A stretch of 64,000 nt of DNA from JABMNT01 sp048262655 (GCA_048262655.1 JBLXEY010000001.1:744001-808000), one strand, 5' to 3'. Numbered from the stretch's first letter, positions 43,718 to 52,876 are shown. Made by a program: numbers and translations. The notes: a model not told the origin generated them from the letters alone.

Positions 43718-44683
43718 TTATAAACGGTAAAATTCACAAGCCGTGTCATGAAACAGGGCATCGCGCTCAGACGTTGAACAATCAGCGACCATATGCGCGA
43801 TGGCTTTGACTTGATCCACATATCCGATTCTCAAACCCGCGACAGGGAAATTGGATGCGAACATAGATCTATTGAAACCGAACAGTTCAATCGCTTCGCG
43901 AACAACATGCCGATTGGAGATGTAGTCCCAAGGATCGCCCGCCAAACCGAGTTCCGATATCTTAAGAAACACGTGCTCATGGGCTGCAAGCGCCGCCATC
44001 CCAGCGCGCCATTCTGCAAGCCCTTCGTCACTCCGGTCCCAAGACAGCCCCGTATGTTCGACGACGATAGGTAAATCAGGATAAAGGCCGCAAACCTCAG
44101 CGGCTTCGCGTAAATGCCAGTAAGGAACGCGCAAGTCCCAAGACAGATTATGGGCTCGCAACAAACCCAGCCCGGCCCGCCAGGTTTCATCTTGCAAACT
44201 GCGCGACTTTCCATGCACCCCATCGCGAGTTGCCGCCGTTGGCGCAGTTATCGGTTTACTGCGAATACCCCGCACGGCTGCAAAGGACGCTTGCTCTTCC
44301 AGAACGGCATCACTGGTTGTTAGGTCCAGCCAGGCGTGAGCCACGAGGGCGCTCGGTATATCGCTTTTTTCAATCAGGCTTGATAACCAGCGCGTTTCTG
44401 CAACGGGGTTCTCATGATCAGATTCCGCCTCTACATGGACAGTTTTCACAATGCGCAAATCACCGTTGTCGGCTCTGAAGTCAATTGGCAGGTAGTTTTT
44501 CTTTATCCCGTCATAGTTACCCAGCAGAAAGTTATTCTCCGGTTGGTCTGTAAGCCAGGGGTAATAAACGGCATCCAGATCGAACAGATGATGATGGCAA
44601 TCGACAATATCGAAATCCATATTTAGATCTGAAAAATCAGGCAGATTTATGGGATGAGAAATAGAACTGTTCATTGAATTCAC
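43718..44683 (-). CDS. Amidohydrolase-2 family (COG3618) lactonase-type protein
   Basis: 321 residues, metal-dependent TIM-barrel hydrolase. The N-terminal metal motif is CHHHLFD with His30 and His32; VEHTGLSWDR and MFASNFPV follow. This is the L-fucono/galactono-lactonase and PDC-hydrolase-like branch, which hydrolyses sugar lactones. It is third-position partner of the COG4091 oxidoreductase (8 bases upstream on the same strand), so it could open a lactone made or consumed by it. A second ATG lies three codons in. The substrate is inferred only at the class level. Confidence 0.83.
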   Translation of the reverse strand: MNSMNSSISHPINLPDFSDLNMDFDIVDCHHHLFDLDAVYYPWLTDQPENNFLLGNYDGIKKNYLPIDFRADNGDLRIVKTVHVEAESDHENPVAETRWLSSLIEKSDIPSALVAHAWLDLTTSDAVLEEQASFAAVRGIRSKPITAPTAATRDGVHGKSRSLQDETWRAGLGLLRAHNLSWDLRVPYWHLREAAEVCGLYPDLPIVVEHTGLSWDRSDEGLAEWRAGMAALAAHEHVFLKISELGLAGDPWDYISNRHVVREAIELFGFNRSMFASNFPVAGLRIGYVDQVKAIAHMVADCSTSERDALFHDTACEFYRL

Positions 44684-44690
44684 TTAACGG

Positions 44691-46031
44691 TTAGATCTTG
44701 AAAAAAGTGTCCTGTTGTCGCCGCAGCGTCCATATATCCGACTGCTGGTCCAGTTCCAGCATGTCACACGTCAATACAGTTCCGGGCGCGACATCTTCCC
44801 TTAAAACTTGGCCAACTGCCAGATAATACGGACACGGCTGCCCATCTCCAATTGCAACCGCCGGGATTAGTTCCGGTGCCAACCCCGCGACTTCGTGATG
44901 GTGGGCATCTGTTATGGTCAGCACGTCACCAGCTTTAAAGGCTTTTGAGGTGCGCGCGATCAAATCAACTTCGGGCTTCGCGCGGGCCGCGCCGGTTGGA
45001 AGGCCCAGCAAAGCTGCTGACAATATGGTGATTGGAGCTTCGACCCCGAGCAAGTGTTGCGGGTTGCAAAGCATCGCTGTTTTGCCATTCGCGGCAACAA
45101 CATGCCCCTTTTCCCGTAACATTTCCCAGGTTGCCTGATCTTCACAGGAAACAATAATAAAGACGCCGCCGGCCATACTCGCTTCGTCGGATCGCCGCAA
45201 GCAGTTGAAAACATCAATACGCCCGTTTCCACCCAACAAACCGCCCTCTGTCGTCAATTGCAGGGCATCTGCCAGCTCAACCGGACGTAAAACAGGTGCA
45301 TGCAACCCGGGGATATCCGGGACCAACCCCGTGGCATTAGAGACAACCCCCATTTCACAGTAGTCAGGAACGGTTCGTGTCGGCACATCCGCCCTGTCAA
45401 CCGCAGCTTGGCGCATCGCCACCAAAGACGGCCAACCGGCGCTGCCGGACGCCCAAAGGTCTCTCAACCCGCACCCGGAAAACCGCTGGCCCCGCCAATT
45501 TAGGGTATCGTCGTCCTCAAGCACGAAATCATACTCGCTCGATTTTCCAGCAGCGCGAACTTCGAGACCAAGCGTTCGCGCCCAACTCACCAATCCTATT
45601 AGAAGGCTCGGCTGGTCACCTTCGACTTCGGTGTAGACCAGACCTTGCTCGCGCGCTAAGTGGGCAAGCATGGGGCCAATCAAAATCGCCGCCTCCTTTG
45701 AGACCATAACCACATGTTGTTTGTTCCTGAGGGCCCGAAGCGCGTTTGACGTCGCTGCCACTGGATTTCCCGTCGCCTCGACCAGCACGTCAAAGTCGGC
45801 GGCGTCAGCGCCCCCCATATCCGTCACACATTTAATCTTTGACCGATCGGCGCCAGACGAGACAATGGCTTTTTCCATTTGCTGCTCGTTCGTGTCACAC
45901 AAGACGGTAATGTCCATATTTGGAATTCTGCGTGCTTGAGCCAATAAACTGGCGCCAAAATCACCAGCTCCAACGAGACCAACCTTTACAACCGTTTCTT
46001 CGAATCCCGCGAGGAGCGCTTCGTAGTTCAT
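44691..46031 (-). CDS. NAD-binding oxidoreductase with C-terminal SAF domain (COG4091, homoserine-dehydrogenase-like)
   Basis: 446 residues from the ATG at 46031, which has AAGGA upstream; the open frame runs to 46238 but that would cross the GntR operators and gene. The Rossmann loop GLVGAGDFGASL is near residue 18. The middle has LVEATGNPVAA and MVSKEAAILIG, and a C-terminal SAF-like beta domain contains HHEVAGLAPELIPAVAIGD. Some relatives act on C4/C5 sugar acids; this one has no known substrate. It is divergent from a GntR gene with two identical palindromes in the gap, and leads a unit with the lactonase-type gene. Confidence 0.8.
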   Translation of the reverse strand: MNYEALLAGFEETVVKVGLVGAGDFGASLLAQARRIPNMDITVLCDTNEQQMEKAIVSSGADRSKIKCVTDMGGADAADFDVLVEATGNPVAATSNALRALRNKQHVVMVSKEAAILIGPMLAHLAREQGLVYTEVEGDQPSLLIGLVSWARTLGLEVRAAGKSSEYDFVLEDDDTLNWRGQRFSGCGLRDLWASGSAGWPSLVAMRQAAVDRADVPTRTVPDYCEMGVVSNATGLVPDIPGLHAPVLRPVELADALQLTTEGGLLGGNGRIDVFNCLRRSDEASMAGGVFIIVSCEDQATWEMLREKGHVVAANGKTAMLCNPQHLLGVEAPITILSAALLGLPTGAARAKPEVDLIARTSKAFKAGDVLTITDAHHHEVAGLAPELIPAVAIGDGQPCPYYLAVGQVLREDVAPGTVLTCDMLELDQQSDIWTLRRQQDTFFKI

Positions 46032-46053
46032 TCGTTCGTCCTTACCGACATTG

Positions 46054-46066
46054 ATATTGCATGCAA
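46054..46066. promoter_or_regulatory. GntR operator, copy 1
   Basis: ATATTGCATGCAA, with the 10-base palindrome TTGCATGCAA. An identical 13-base word lies 62 bases downstream, about six DNA turns. This copy is 23 bases upstream of the oxidoreductase start codon. Confidence 0.7.
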
Positions 46067-46115
46067 AAATAGATATGATTCCAGATACACGCAACCAAAT
46101 TAAAAATTTTGACGA

Positions 46116-46128
46116 ATATTGCATGCAA
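46116..46128. promoter_or_regulatory. GntR operator, copy 2
   Basis: A second ATATTGCATGCAA, overlapping or immediately preceding the likely GntR start codons. The 62-base spacing from copy 1 keeps both sites on the same DNA face, which would suit looping or cooperative binding. Confidence 0.7.
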
Positions 46129-46815
46129 GAAACAAAAGCCAGTGATTCAGAAGTGATGGTGCACGGATCACTACATGACCGCACGACGGAGCATTTGCGC
46201 GACCTGATTGTTGCCGGGGAACTTGAGAGCGGAGACAAGTTGTCAGAGCGTGAATTAATGGAACGCTATGGTTTTCCAAGGACTCCATTGCGCGAAGCTT
46301 TTAAGGTTCTCGCAACCGAAGGGCTTGTGGACCGCAGCCCAAACCGAGGCGCTCATGTCGCAAAAGTCGGCATCAAGGAGATTGAGCAAATTATTGAGGT
46401 CCTGCAAGCGCTTGAGGCTCAGGCCGCCAGATTACTTGTTGAAAGAATTACCCAACGTGAGATTGACCAGATTGTCGCCGTCCACACCCTTATGGTTGAG
46501 CACCGACGTGCGGGTCGATTAATGGCCTATTTCAATACCAATCAAGACCTCCATCAATTGATCATTAGCGCGTCAGGCAATCCTTTTCTCGCAAAAGCCT
46601 ATGCCAGCCATTCCGCGCGCATTCGTCGATTTCGCTATCTTGGAAATGAACAAACGGAGCGCTGGAAGTCAGCGACGAGCGAGCATGAACAAATTCTTGA
46701 CGCCATCAAGGAGCGCAACGGGCAACTTCTGGAAGCCTTATTATGCACACACCTGAAAAAAGGCTGGAGGGTCGTCAAAGAACAAATGTTAACCAGGGAG
46801 AATCAAGAACCATGA
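46123..46815 (+). CDS. GntR-family regulator (FCD subfamily)
   Basis: About 230 residues. The GntR helix-turn-helix is clear (SGDKLSERELMERYGFPRTP region) and is followed by an all-helical FCD domain. The start is uncertain: TTG 46051, ATG 46075, ATG 46123 and ATG 46156 are in frame, none with a strong ribosome-binding site. I use 46123, but 46156 would leave both operators in the untranslated gap and is equally possible. The stop overlaps the SDR start as ATGA, so regulator and SDR are coupled. It should control the divergent oxidoreductase-lactonase unit and itself. Confidence 0.87.
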   Translation: MQETKASDSEVMVHGSLHDRTTEHLRDLIVAGELESGDKLSERELMERYGFPRTPLREAFKVLATEGLVDRSPNRGAHVAKVGIKEIEQIIEVLQALEAQAARLLVERITQREIDQIVAVHTLMVEHRRAGRLMAYFNTNQDLHQLIISASGNPFLAKAYASHSARIRRFRYLGNEQTERWKSATSEHEQILDAIKERNGQLLEALLCTHLKKGWRVVKEQMLTRENQEP

Positions 46816-47576
46816 AAAGGCTCACGAATAAGATCGCTATAATTACCGGTGCTTCTGCGGGTATCGGGCGCGCCAGTGCGCGGTTATTCGCCGAGGAAGG
46901 GTGCGCGCTTGGCCTTCTAGATATTGATACGACAGGCGGTGCCAGCATCGCCTCAGAAATCAATGCCGCCGGCGGCCAAGCGCTGTTTATCGAAACCGAT
47001 ATCTCCGACGCCACCCAACTTGAACCCGCCATAGAAAGCGTCGCGTCCAAGTTTGGCGGGATTGATATCCTTTACAACAATGCGGGGGGCGCAACCCCAC
47101 GAGATGATCATCTTCTCAATATGCCGCTCGATGAATTTGATCACGCAATCGGCCTTAACCTGTTTGGCCCATTTGCCGCGTGCAAATTTGTCATTCCATA
47201 TATGGATGAGCGAGGCGGAGGCTCAATCATCAATACAGCATCCATTCGTACTATGATCGGAACCGCTGGCGCGGATGGTTACACCTCGGCAAAGGGCGGA
47301 ATCGTCGCTTTGACACGCGCACTGGCCGTGCAATGCGCAGCAAAAGGCATCCGCGTTAATGCCATAGCACCAGGTGCTGTCTTGACGGAACGCGTAAAGG
47401 CGTTGATCGATGCGGGCAACGATTCCGGACCAGATCAAAAAATGGCGGACAAACATTTGCTTGGAATGGGTGAACCGGATCAAGTGGCACCCGTCGCCCT
47501 GTTCTTTGCCTGTGAAGACTCGCGCTGGGTAACAGGTCAAATTCTTCCAGTAGACGGCGGCGCTTGTATGAATTAA
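46812..47576 (+). CDS. Short-chain dehydrogenase/reductase (SDR)
   Basis: 254 residues from the ATG at 46812, overlapping the GntR stop; an in-frame ATG at 46743 would overlap the regulator by 73 bases and lacks a ribosome-binding site. Cofactor motif TGASAGIG at 12-19, NNAGG at 89-93, and Ser144, Tyr157, Lys161 all present. The TGQILPVDGGA ending is typical. With the COG4091 enzyme, lactonase-type hydrolase and aldo/keto reductase it probably forms a sugar or polyol oxidation route. Its exact step is unknown. Confidence 0.88.
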   Translation: MKRLTNKIAIITGASAGIGRASARLFAEEGCALGLLDIDTTGGASIASEINAAGGQALFIETDISDATQLEPAIESVASKFGGIDILYNNAGGATPRDDHLLNMPLDEFDHAIGLNLFGPFAACKFVIPYMDERGGGSIINTASIRTMIGTAGADGYTSAKGGIVALTRALAVQCAAKGIRVNAIAPGAVLTERVKALIDAGNDSGPDQKMADKHLLGMGEPDQVAPVALFFACEDSRWVTGQILPVDGGACMN

Positions 47577-47679
47577 TGCCATTCTCGCTTGCCTAAATCC
47601 TGTTATCCGGTCACATTCAGTTTCCGATTTCTTTTGGTTCCCGGCGAACCTGTTTCTCATATTCTGATGGAGGATTCAC

Positions 47680-48042
47680 ATGGCTAACACGGCAAAATAT
47701 CTGTTTATTGCGAGCATGGATGTCGAGCCAGACAAACTGGACCTGTTTAACGAAGTCTACGATACTGAGCACGTCCCAATGCTGATGAAAGTCCCCGGTG
47801 TTGTTGATATTTCCAGGCTTTCGCTTGAGCCGCTTAAATTAAGTATGGGTGGCGAAATCAAAGAAATCGTTGCTGAGGGGGAACCCAATTTCTCTGCGTT
47901 TTACTGGATTGAAAGCCCGGAAGTTCTGACCAGCAAAGAATGGGGCGATGCGATTGAGGAAGGCCGGTGGCCAGAGCAAGTGCGCCCCTATACCAAAAAT
48001 CGCCGTCATGTCCTGCGCAAGGTTATGGAACCCGGCGCCTAG
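47680..48042 (+). CDS. Small dimeric alpha/beta-barrel protein (EthD/DUF4286-like)
   Basis: 120 residues with the ferredoxin-like repeat pattern of dimeric alpha/beta-barrel proteins: a first strand KYLFIASMDV, then YDTEHVPMLMKVPGV, the typical EH-x-P-x-x-x-x-x-PGV element. Members include mutarotase-like and EthD-like proteins without a single common reaction. TGGAGG precedes the ATG. It lies 100 bases after the SDR on the same strand. Confidence 0.65.
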   Translation: MANTAKYLFIASMDVEPDKLDLFNEVYDTEHVPMLMKVPGVVDISRLSLEPLKLSMGGEIKEIVAEGEPNFSAFYWIESPEVLTSKEWGDAIEEGRWPEQVRPYTKNRRHVLRKVMEPGA

Positions 48043-48065
48043 GCCAAAACAGGAAAGACGCCTTC

Positions 48066-48983
48066 GTGTCATCTCCTCCAAGTCAAAAATCTTCAGCGAT
48101 ACCGATCGGTGGAATTCTGCTGCTCGGCGCACTTACGCTTTTTTGGGGCGGTAACTGGCCATTTATGAAAATTGCCCTTGGGGAAATCCCCGTATGGTGG
48201 TTTCGCTCCATATGCCTATTGGTTGGTGGCTTTAGTCTGGTTCTGATTGCGAAGCTTTCAGGCCAGATTGTCGGCTTGCAGAAATATGAATTTCGGCCGT
48301 TATTTTTATGCGCACTGCTCAACGTGATTGGTTGGCATCTTTTCTCCGCCTATGGCGTGTCTTTAATGCCGGCGGGCCGGGCTGTGATTATCGCCTTTAC
48401 CATGCCGGTTTGGGCTTCGATCCTAAGCAGTTTTGTGCTGAATGAACCCCTCACAAAAAACAAATTTGTAGCACTTGCCCTGGGGCTTGCGGGTCTGGCT
48501 GTGCTTATCGGTCCTGATTTGGTTGATCTTAAATCAGCCCCGATCGGCGCACTTTGCATGCTTGGGGCAGCTGTTTCCTGGGCATTTGGCACGGTCGCGT
48601 TTAAACGTGCACAATGGACCGCTTCGACTTGCGCCCTTGCCGGTTGGCAGCTTTTGATCGCATCCGTTCCGATTACGCTCGGGGCAGCCCTTATCGAGCC
48701 GATGCCAGACTGGAACGCTTTGAGCTCAAATACACTCTATTCGATGGTCTATATTCTGGCGTTTCCTATGGTTTTTTGCCAATGGGCCTATTTCAGATCT
48801 GTCAGATCCTTTCCGGCAAGCCTTGCCGCCATAAGCACATTAGGCATTCCCGTCGTGGGCGCTTATTCAAGCGCACTTATTCTGGGTGAGCACGTTGGCC
48901 TGCAAGAACTTTCCGCATTGATCCTGATTTGCGCAGCATTGGCCGCCGTGCTTTTATTGCCAACACTTCAAAAATCTGACTAG
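48066..48983 (+). CDS. EamA/DMT-superfamily transporter
   Basis: 305 residues from the GTG at 48066, with AGGAAAG nine bases upstream; the frame extends upstream to 47967 but would overlap the previous gene. Ten membrane segments in two EamA repeats (first starting GALTLFWGGNWPFMKIA, second in the ICMLGAAVSWAFGTVAFKRA-like region). Such carriers move small metabolites, often outward. It is embedded in the sugar-oxidation island. Confidence 0.85.
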   Translation: MSSPPSQKSSAIPIGGILLLGALTLFWGGNWPFMKIALGEIPVWWFRSICLLVGGFSLVLIAKLSGQIVGLQKYEFRPLFLCALLNVIGWHLFSAYGVSLMPAGRAVIIAFTMPVWASILSSFVLNEPLTKNKFVALALGLAGLAVLIGPDLVDLKSAPIGALCMLGAAVSWAFGTVAFKRAQWTASTCALAGWQLLIASVPITLGAALIEPMPDWNALSSNTLYSMVYILAFPMVFCQWAYFRSVRSFPASLAAISTLGIPVVGAYSSALILGEHVGLQELSALILICAALAAVLLLPTLQKSD

Positions 48984-48996
48984 AAAGGGAGATCAC

Positions 48997-49323
48997 ATGA
49001 TTCATGAACTTCGCGTCTATCACGCAGCGCCAGGGAAAATGCCGGAACTGCTTAACCGGTTTAACACCATTACACTTAAAATCTGGGAGCGCTTCGGAAT
49101 TCGTCAGGCCGGGTTCTGGACGGTTTTGATTGGCGAAAGCAATCATGATCTTGTCTATCTTCTTGAATGGGAGTCTTTGGCCGAACGCGAAGAAAAATGG
49201 AACGCTTTTGCGTCGGATCCGGAATGGCTGGAGAAGCGGGCCAAGACTGAAGAAAATGGTCAACTCGTTCTGTCAGTCGAAAATTCGATCTTGCAACCGA
49301 CGGATTTCTCTTCGGTAAAATGA
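48997..49323 (+). CDS. NIPSNAP-family protein
   Basis: 108 residues. The family start MIHELRVYHAAPGKMPELL, with a later VYLLEWESLAEREEKW, is the classic NIPSNAP ferredoxin-like barrel. Biochemical function of bacterial members is unknown; they are often found next to sugar-acid or aromatic catabolic genes. AAAGGGAG lies ten bases before the ATG, and its stop overlaps the msrA start as ATGA. Confidence 0.85.
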   Translation: MIHELRVYHAAPGKMPELLNRFNTITLKIWERFGIRQAGFWTVLIGESNHDLVYLLEWESLAEREEKWNAFASDPEWLEKRAKTEENGQLVLSVENSILQPTDFSSVK

Positions 49324-49793
49324 TCAGCCCTCAACCCGCCGCCACCTTCGGTGCCGGGTGTTTTTGGGGCGTCGAAACGCAATTTCGACGCCTAACCGGC
49401 GTCTTGCGAACAAGTGTAGGGTTTATGGGCGGACGCACCAAAAACCCGACTTATGATCAGGTCTGCATCGGCAATACGGGGCATGCTGAAGTCGTGCAAG
49501 TCGTTTATGAACCCGGTGTGATCCCATATCAGTCTTTGCTTGATTGTTTCTGGAAAATCCATGACCCGACCATCACGACATCACCGACTGGCGGTTTACA
49601 CGGACAATACCGTTCTGTGATCTTTTATCATACCATTGACCAGCGTGCGCAGGCATTGGCCTCAAAAGAGCACCACCAAACGCAATGCATTGCGCCAATA
49701 AAGACGGAAGTACTTGCGGCAAGCGTCTACACAAAAGCAGATCATTTTCATCAGCACTATGAAGAAAAGCAGGCCCGCCGCACTCGCCAATAG
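49320..49793 (+). CDS. msrA: Peptide methionine sulfoxide reductase MsrA
   Basis: 157 residues. The catalytic GCFWG motif (Cys14) and the GGRTKNPTYDQVCIGNTGHAE-type region are intact, so it should reduce the S-form of methionine sulfoxide. Shorter than the roughly 210-residue E. coli enzyme but normal for the compact form. It overlaps NIPSNAP by four bases. The convergent aldo/keto reductase ends about 40 bases beyond. Confidence 0.92.
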   Translation: MISPQPAATFGAGCFWGVETQFRRLTGVLRTSVGFMGGRTKNPTYDQVCIGNTGHAEVVQVVYEPGVIPYQSLLDCFWKIHDPTITTSPTGGLHGQYRSVIFYHTIDQRAQALASKEHHQTQCIAPIKTEVLAASVYTKADHFHQHYEEKQARRTRQ

Positions 49794-49833
49794 CGACGCA
49801 ATCGGGCCAGCGATGCCGCTTCCAAATCCGTCA

Positions 49834-50874
49834 TTAAGGCGTTGGCGCATCCTCTCTAAGGCATCCTTCGTGCTTCAATTCGGCCCACAATTCATCTGGA
49901 ATATCTGCGAGCACCTGATCGTAGTTGGACGCCACCTGATCCGGATGATTGGCCCCGGGAATAACACTGGCGACAGCCGGATGATGCATGGGAAACTGCA
50001 GAGCGGCCGCGCTCAACGCAACACCATAGGCATTGCAGATCACGGTTATTTTTCGCACCCGTTCCATATCTTCAGTCTCGGCATCCACATATTTGTATAG
50101 GGCACCATCTACAGCTCCGGTCGCCAGAATACCGGACGCAAAAACTCCACCCAGAATAATCCCAATTTTCCTTTCCAGACAAAGCGCTAAATCACCATCA
50201 AGACCCGGTTGATCAAGGAGGGTGTAAGGTCCCGCGTAAAGGAAGTAGTCCATATCAAAATTTTCTACAAACCGGGGAATATCACCAGCAAAGTTAATAC
50301 CGGCGCCAATTGCACCAATTTGCCCCTGATCTTTGAGTTCTTTCAAAGCCCTGAACCCGCCACCTGCATCCAGTTCACGGAACCCTTCCGTAATTCCTTC
50401 TTCAGTAACACGATGACGGATATCCAGATCATGAATGGACAGGCAATCAACACGCGGTATTCCCAGCCGGTTCAGGCTATCTTCGTAAGCGCGCATGATG
50501 CCGTCGTAGGTATAATCAAACCGTAAATCAAACGGTAACCCGCCGACCCAACGCTTCGAGAATGGAGAATTTTGAGTGAAGTCATCAATATCGACAGGGC
50601 GCGAATAAATGCGACCAACCTTGGTTGAGATCGTAATCTCTGCGCGGGACTTGGTTCTCAAGAACCCGCCGACACGGTGTTCACTTTTAGTGTTTCCATA
50701 CCACGGCGCGGTATCGAAATAACGCACACCCCGATCAAAAGCGGCAGCCATGGTCGCCGTCGCCTGCTCTTCCGTCGTGACTTCGAACGGGTCGCCCAGT
50801 GTCCCACCACCGAAACCCAATCGGGGTAGAGACACAGACGTTTGTCCCAGTTGTTTTTTGAATGCCGGGTCCAT
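49834..50874 (-). CDS. Aldo/keto reductase (L-fucose / D-threo-aldose dehydrogenase-like)
   Basis: 346 residues. Catalytic Asp and Tyr in FDTAPWYGNTKSE (about 53-58), Lys in ISTKVGRIYS near 83, and His in LSIHDLDIRH near 147. The extended insertion YDGIMRAYEDSLNRL and the FAGDIPRFVENF block are typical of the pyridoxal/D-threo-aldose 1-dehydrogenase branch. These oxidise a sugar to its lactone, the substrate class of the lactonase-like protein at 43718. It is transcribed behind the 50907 gene by about 32 bases. Confidence 0.86.
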   Translation of the reverse strand: MDPAFKKQLGQTSVSLPRLGFGGGTLGDPFEVTTEEQATATMAAAFDRGVRYFDTAPWYGNTKSEHRVGGFLRTKSRAEITISTKVGRIYSRPVDIDDFTQNSPFSKRWVGGLPFDLRFDYTYDGIMRAYEDSLNRLGIPRVDCLSIHDLDIRHRVTEEGITEGFRELDAGGGFRALKELKDQGQIGAIGAGINFAGDIPRFVENFDMDYFLYAGPYTLLDQPGLDGDLALCLERKIGIILGGVFASGILATGAVDGALYKYVDAETEDMERVRKITVICNAYGVALSAAALQFPMHHPAVASVIPGANHPDQVASNYDQVLADIPDELWAELKHEGCLREDAPTP

Positions 50875-50906
50875 TACTAGCTCCCCTCGTTTTGATAACT
50901 TCTATC

Positions 50907-52022
50907 TTACCCCAGAGCCTTGCAGATCGCTTCTACACAATCGCTTGTTCTGGCCTGTCCACCGACATCCATCGTCCGCGCATCGCCTGAAACCAGAGCC
51001 GAAGACGTTGCCTGTCGAATGCGTTCGGCACATTCAGCAAGGTAAGTATCATCATGCTTTTGGCCTAACCACTCCAACATACATGCACCCGATAAAATGG
51101 TAGCGACGGGATTGGCAATGCCCTTGCCAGCAATGTCAGGTGCAGTGCCGTGTGATGCCTGGAAATAGCCATGTTTATCGCCTATTTCGGCGGCTGCCGA
51201 CATCCCCATACCGCCAACCGTCGCGGCGCCCAAATCAGATAATAAATCGCCAACAAAGTTCTCAGAAACCACAACATCGAAGCTGTCCGGTCGTTCAATC
51301 ATGTATACCGACATGGCATCGGTCAGCGCGTAATCCACTTCAACGTCCGGGTACTCAAGCATTACACGGTCCGCGATTTTGCGGAAAAGAGCAAAACTTC
51401 GCAGCACGTTTGACTTGTCAACAATGGTCACCCGTTTTACGCCATCACGTGGAGCACCATTGCGGGTTCTGGCCAACTCAGCTGCGTAACGAACAATCCG
51501 TTCGACACCCTTTTTTGTGATCATAAGGATATCGGTTGCGACCTCATCTCCCAAGACAACGCCACCCCCTCGCGATGCGTAGAGGCCTTCTGTGTTCTCG
51601 CGGACAATAACGTAATCAATCTGCCCTGGCTCGAAATTACGTAGCGCCGACGTCACACCGTCATATAATTTGATGGGCCGAACGTTCGCGTACAGGTCGA
51701 GTTCATTACGTAACTGAAGGGTAAAATCCTGACCGGCTTCAGTACCGTCTGGATAGAGCACACCAGGAAGACCGGCTGCACCATGCAAAATCGCATCTGC
51801 ATCGCGGCAAGCTTCCAGTGTCTCAGAAGGGAATGCGACCCCTGTTCTGGTATAACAATCTGCACCAGCAGCAAACTCACTGCAAATCAGCGTACGCTCA
51901 GACCCCACTGCGGCCCTGACAACTTCCAAAGTCGCCTGACAGACTTCCGGTCCGATTCCATCGCCCCCCACTGTCGTGATTTTATAGGCGGGCGGCTGGT
52001 TCGTTGTTGAAGTATCGTTCAT
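50907..52022 (-). CDS. Isocitrate/isopropylmalate/tartrate dehydrogenase family protein
   Basis: 371 residues, a beta-decarboxylating dehydrogenase. TVGGDGIGPEV is near residue 17, RENTEGLYA near 140, and the closing SHGTAPDIAGKGIANP near 290. Metal and substrate residues of the family are present. The divergent GntR gene and the adjoining aldo/keto reductase argue against leucine or TCA roles. A tartrate- or 3-substituted-malate-type catabolic step is more likely. Confidence 0.87.
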   Translation of the reverse strand: MNDTSTTNQPPAYKITTVGGDGIGPEVCQATLEVVRAAVGSERTLICSEFAAGADCYTRTGVAFPSETLEACRDADAILHGAAGLPGVLYPDGTEAGQDFTLQLRNELDLYANVRPIKLYDGVTSALRNFEPGQIDYVIVRENTEGLYASRGGGVVLGDEVATDILMITKKGVERIVRYAAELARTRNGAPRDGVKRVTIVDKSNVLRSFALFRKIADRVMLEYPDVEVDYALTDAMSVYMIERPDSFDVVVSENFVGDLLSDLGAATVGGMGMSAAAEIGDKHGYFQASHGTAPDIAGKGIANPVATILSGACMLEWLGQKHDDTYLAECAERIRQATSSALVSGDARTMDVGGQARTSDCVEAICKALG

Positions 52023-52072
52023 TATATTTCCAGTATAGAGAGATCAAACAGGTTTACGAATTCGACGCTATG

Positions 52073-52092
52073 TTATATATATCAAAATATAA
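52073..52092. promoter_or_regulatory. AT-rich inverted repeat between dehydrogenase and GntR genes
   Basis: TTATAT, eight bases, ATATAA, in the divergent 95-base gap. It is a candidate site for the adjacent GntR protein, but the composition is so AT-rich that chance is a real alternative. Confidence 0.3.
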
Positions 52093-52116
52093 ATGACAAG
52101 CTTTTGAAGAACATTT

Positions 52117-52803
52117 TTGAGGCTATTTAACTTGCCGGAACCCATTTCCTTAACCGAACGCGCCTACGCCGACATCAAACAAAAAGTGATTTCCGGGGCC
52201 TATTCACCTGGAAACCATTTTGAAGCAGGGCAACTCGCCAGTGATTTGGGGATGAGCAGAACGCCGGTCCGTGAAGCCCTTTTGCGTCTTCAGAACGAAG
52301 GCGTTCTGGAAATCGTTGCAAAAAAAGGAGTCCGCATCATTCCGTTATCGGCATCCGACCTGCAGGATGTTTACCAGATCATCACAGCGCTCGAAATTGA
52401 AGCCGTCGGCAGTTTGGCCGCGCAAGCACCAAGCGCTAACTTTTTAAAGCCGCTCTATAAAGCGACCGACAAAATGCAAGCCTCGCTGGACAAGGGCTCC
52501 GTCGAAAGCTGGTGTCTGGCGGACGAACACTTTCACCGAAACCTTTTAAAACTTTGTGGCAACAAGCGATTGAGCAGCGAAGGGAATCGATATCGTGATT
52601 TAGCCCAACGGGCCCATTTCGTTGCCATGCGTCTCATCGATGCGGAACAAATCAACGGCTCGGTTCAATCCCATCAAGCCCTGATTAAAATCCTCGAAAG
52701 CGGCGATGAAATGAAGGCCCGCAAACGACATTTCGAACAGCGCATTCGGGGGGCCAGACTGCTGGTTAACGTCGTCAAAAAGTATGGCCTTAAATTGCTA
52801 TAG
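52117..52803 (+). CDS. GntR-family regulator (FCD subfamily)
   Basis: 228 residues. The wing-helix start is ISLTERAYADIKQKVISGAY, with LGMSRTPVREAL as recognition helix near 46-57, followed by an FCD effector domain. No ATG is near the start: TTG at 52117 or TTG at 52132, the latter with GAGG about ten bases upstream. Divergent to the dehydrogenase-aldo/keto reductase pair, which is its expected target. Confidence 0.88.
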   Translation: MRLFNLPEPISLTERAYADIKQKVISGAYSPGNHFEAGQLASDLGMSRTPVREALLRLQNEGVLEIVAKKGVRIIPLSASDLQDVYQIITALEIEAVGSLAAQAPSANFLKPLYKATDKMQASLDKGSVESWCLADEHFHRNLLKLCGNKRLSSEGNRYRDLAQRAHFVAMRLIDAEQINGSVQSHQALIKILESGDEMKARKRHFEQRIRGARLLVNVVKKYGLKLL

Positions 52804-52876
52804 ATCGACATTGTTTGCACACAAATGGTCTATCACTGCCTTGGACCATCGCCTCTAATGCACCAATTAAAAGCCT

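Noticed and set aside
46032..46238. Upstream extension of the COG4091 oxidoreductase frame
   Set aside because: It would run across both GntR operators and into the divergent regulator gene; the ATG at 46031 has a ribosome-binding site and a normal N-terminus.
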